The translations under genes were made by a program, and so were the position numbers. Positions 36,449 to 37,287 of a DNA stretch of 37,287 nt are shown piece after piece; position 1 is the first letter of the stretch; each line of letters opens with the position of its first letter. The notes below the pieces were generated by a model. That model searched no databases. It was not told the origin of the DNA and saw nothing but the letters and a program-made list of their open reading frames with translations. The stretch comes from Marine Group I thaumarchaeote (lineage in GTDB: Archaea > Thermoproteota > Nitrososphaeria > Nitrososphaerales > Nitrosopumilaceae): positions 1-37,287 of the forward strand of contig JACASX010000011.1 of assembly GCA_013390745.1 (NCBI GenBank), given 5' to 3'.

Positions 36449-36805
36449 TTACTTTGTGTCATTTTGATCAGAATCGTTTGGTCCATCATGTGTATCAAAA
36501 GAACCACTTGGTCCTACCATATCTTCCGGTTTTACATCTTGATCCCATCTACCTTTTATTCCTTTTACTAACGAAGCAATTCCACATGCAATCAGTAATG
36601 CAACAATTGCAAAAATAATTATCTTATTTTGAGATGCAATGTCACAATCAATCTCTGTTGGCGGCATATCAGCATGATATTCATAACATACATGGAATTC
36701 TTCTTGCATAGTGATCTCATCAAACTGAGCACCAAGAACTGATAGAATAATAATTCCTGCAAAAATTATCCCAACACCTAATATGATAAAACGTGTATCA
36801 CTCAC
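36449..36805 (-). CDS. Membrane protein with two helices and a cysteine-containing loop
   Basis: The 118 residues have two hydrophobic helices (about 5-25, RFIILGVGIIFAGIIILSVL, and 61-82, IIIFAIVALLIACGIASLV). The loop between them carries two cysteines (HVCYEYH and EIDCDIA) that could form a disulfide outside the cell, and the C-terminus is acidic. Family not recognised. The microprotein gene follows 32 nt downstream on the same strand. Confidence 0.65.
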   Translation of the reverse strand: MSDTRFIILGVGIIFAGIIILSVLGAQFDEITMQEEFHVCYEYHADMPPTEIDCDIASQNKIIIFAIVALLIACGIASLVKGIKGRWDQDVKPEDMVGPSGSFDTHDGPNDSDQNDTK

Positions 36806-37251
36806 AGTCTAAATGTGTATATTGAATATTTTAGGCTATTCCATTCCAAATTTTCTAGTGTGGATACTTGAATATATTTAAAATTGTAATTTTAGATTAA
36901 GCTTAATTATTTTACCCATAATTAATTACGATTTAGGATTAAAGCAACAGTTTTTTTAATAATTTATTGGCGTTATCACTTGCCTTCATACAATCAAGAT
37001 TAATCCAACCATTTCAATTATCCATTAACTCTTTAATGCTTAACATTTTTGCATTTTCTTCTTCAGTTTTTTGCTTATTTACCAAGAATTTTTGTATTTT
37101 ATTTGTTTTCACGTGGATAGATACCTTGTACGTAATATATTCCATGATTTTGCGGATGCAAGCACAGCAAAGATGAAACCGGAAAGTGTGACGGAACCCA
37201 CAGCTCACTATAGCTAGCTGATTTTTGTACTTCCTGACCTTTTCTATTTTT
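36806..37251. other. AT-rich region without a firm gene
   Basis: The stretch is AT-rich. A minus-strand frame from 37145 to 36939 is open apart from one TGA (37014-37016) and is described as a separate entry. Other frames here look like shadows. No RNA gene or repeat was noticed. Confidence 0.4.
36939..37145 (-). pseudogene. Possible small gene interrupted by an in-frame TGA
   Basis: From the ATG at 37145 a frame runs to TGA (37014-37016) giving 43 residues (ITYKVSIHVKTNKIQKFLV and so on). The same frame continues for 24 more codons with protein-like sequence (NGWINLDCMKASDNANKLL) to TAA at 36939. The two halves in one frame suggest a nonsense mutation in a real gene, or a stop that is not always used. 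No promoter is evident, and the whole may be chance. Confidence 0.3.
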
Positions 37252-37287
37252 ATGACCGAGCCAGAGCCAGAGCCAGAACATAAACCA
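37252..37287 (+). CDS. Start of a gene truncated by the window end
   Basis: From the ATG the frame reads MTEPEPEPEHKP to the last base, a Glu-Pro repeat. The rest lies outside the window, so nothing more can be said. The repeat could be the N-terminal linker of a larger protein. Confidence 0.4.
   Translation, partial: MTEPEPEPEHKP

Noticed and set aside
37099-37281. 60-residue minus-strand frame at the right end (MFWLWLWLGHK...)
   Set aside because: It is the antisense of a Glu-Pro repeat start on the plus strand and reads as a low-complexity shadow.

Overview
The window is about 37 kb of AT-rich archaeal chromosome, most likely from a group I.1a ammonia-oxidising thaumarchaeon (Nitrososphaerota, Nitrosopumilus-like). 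Support comes from the archaeal 16S and 23S genes with no tRNA in the spacer and no 5S next to 23S. It also comes from archaeal aEF1A, S10, RpoP, FEN1, DNA ligase and tRNA-splicing endonuclease, TATA boxes 23-30 nt upstream of many start codons with almost no leader, a J-domain/ferredoxin fusion protein known from Thaumarchaeota, and genes that fit the autotrophic 3-hydroxypropionate/4-hydroxybutyrate (HP/HB) cycle.

Layout. 1-5.3 kb: a small Hsp20-like gene, then a branched-chain amino-acid operon (ilvB, ilvN, leuA-type, leuB-type). 5.3-9.6 kb: aspS, a lone oligopeptide-type ABC ATPase, a 29-residue zinc-ribbon gene, a DedA/VTT membrane protein and a base-excision-repair pair (3-methyladenine glycosylase and family-4 uracil-DNA glycosylase). 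9.6-16.4 kb: unknown and membrane proteins, a DtxR/MntR regulator, DUF192 and TauE/SafE genes, a large tandem-Rossmann SDR protein, tRNA-splicing endonuclease and a DUF47/PhoU-like protein. 16.4-22.5 kb: DNA ligase, a type V fructose-bisphosphate aldolase/phosphatase, then aEF1A, S10 and RpoP, and two zinc-finger genes. 22.5-28.3 kb: a 42-residue small protein, a TIGR00725/LOG-like protein, 3-hydroxyacyl-CoA dehydrogenase, a HIT protein, the DnaJ-ferredoxin fusion, a cupin, an unknown basic protein and a TPR protein. 28.3-33.3 kb: the 16S-23S rRNA operon with its processing stems, preceded by a remnant that looks like the end of a class-III aminotransferase. 33.5-37.3 kb: a nitroreductase with a long N-terminal extension, FEN1, an intron-containing tRNA-Ser(CGA), small membrane and unknown proteins, and the first codons of a gene that runs off the end.

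How the parts fit. Carbon assimilation is represented by the hydroxyacyl-CoA dehydrogenase (HP/HB cycle), the bifunctional FBP aldolase/phosphatase (gluconeogenic exit) and the Ilv/Leu operon. The 542-residue SDR protein has the same domain order as half of the bacterial bifunctional malonyl-CoA reductase and is a candidate for a poorly assigned step of the cycle. DNA maintenance is represented by ligase, FEN1 and the two glycosylases. The endonuclease and its likely substrate (tRNA-Ser with a 14-nt intron) are both in the window. Gene packing is extreme: ten of twelve convergent pairs end within 3 nt of each other or overlap. No insertion sequence, CRISPR array, integrase or phage gene was seen.
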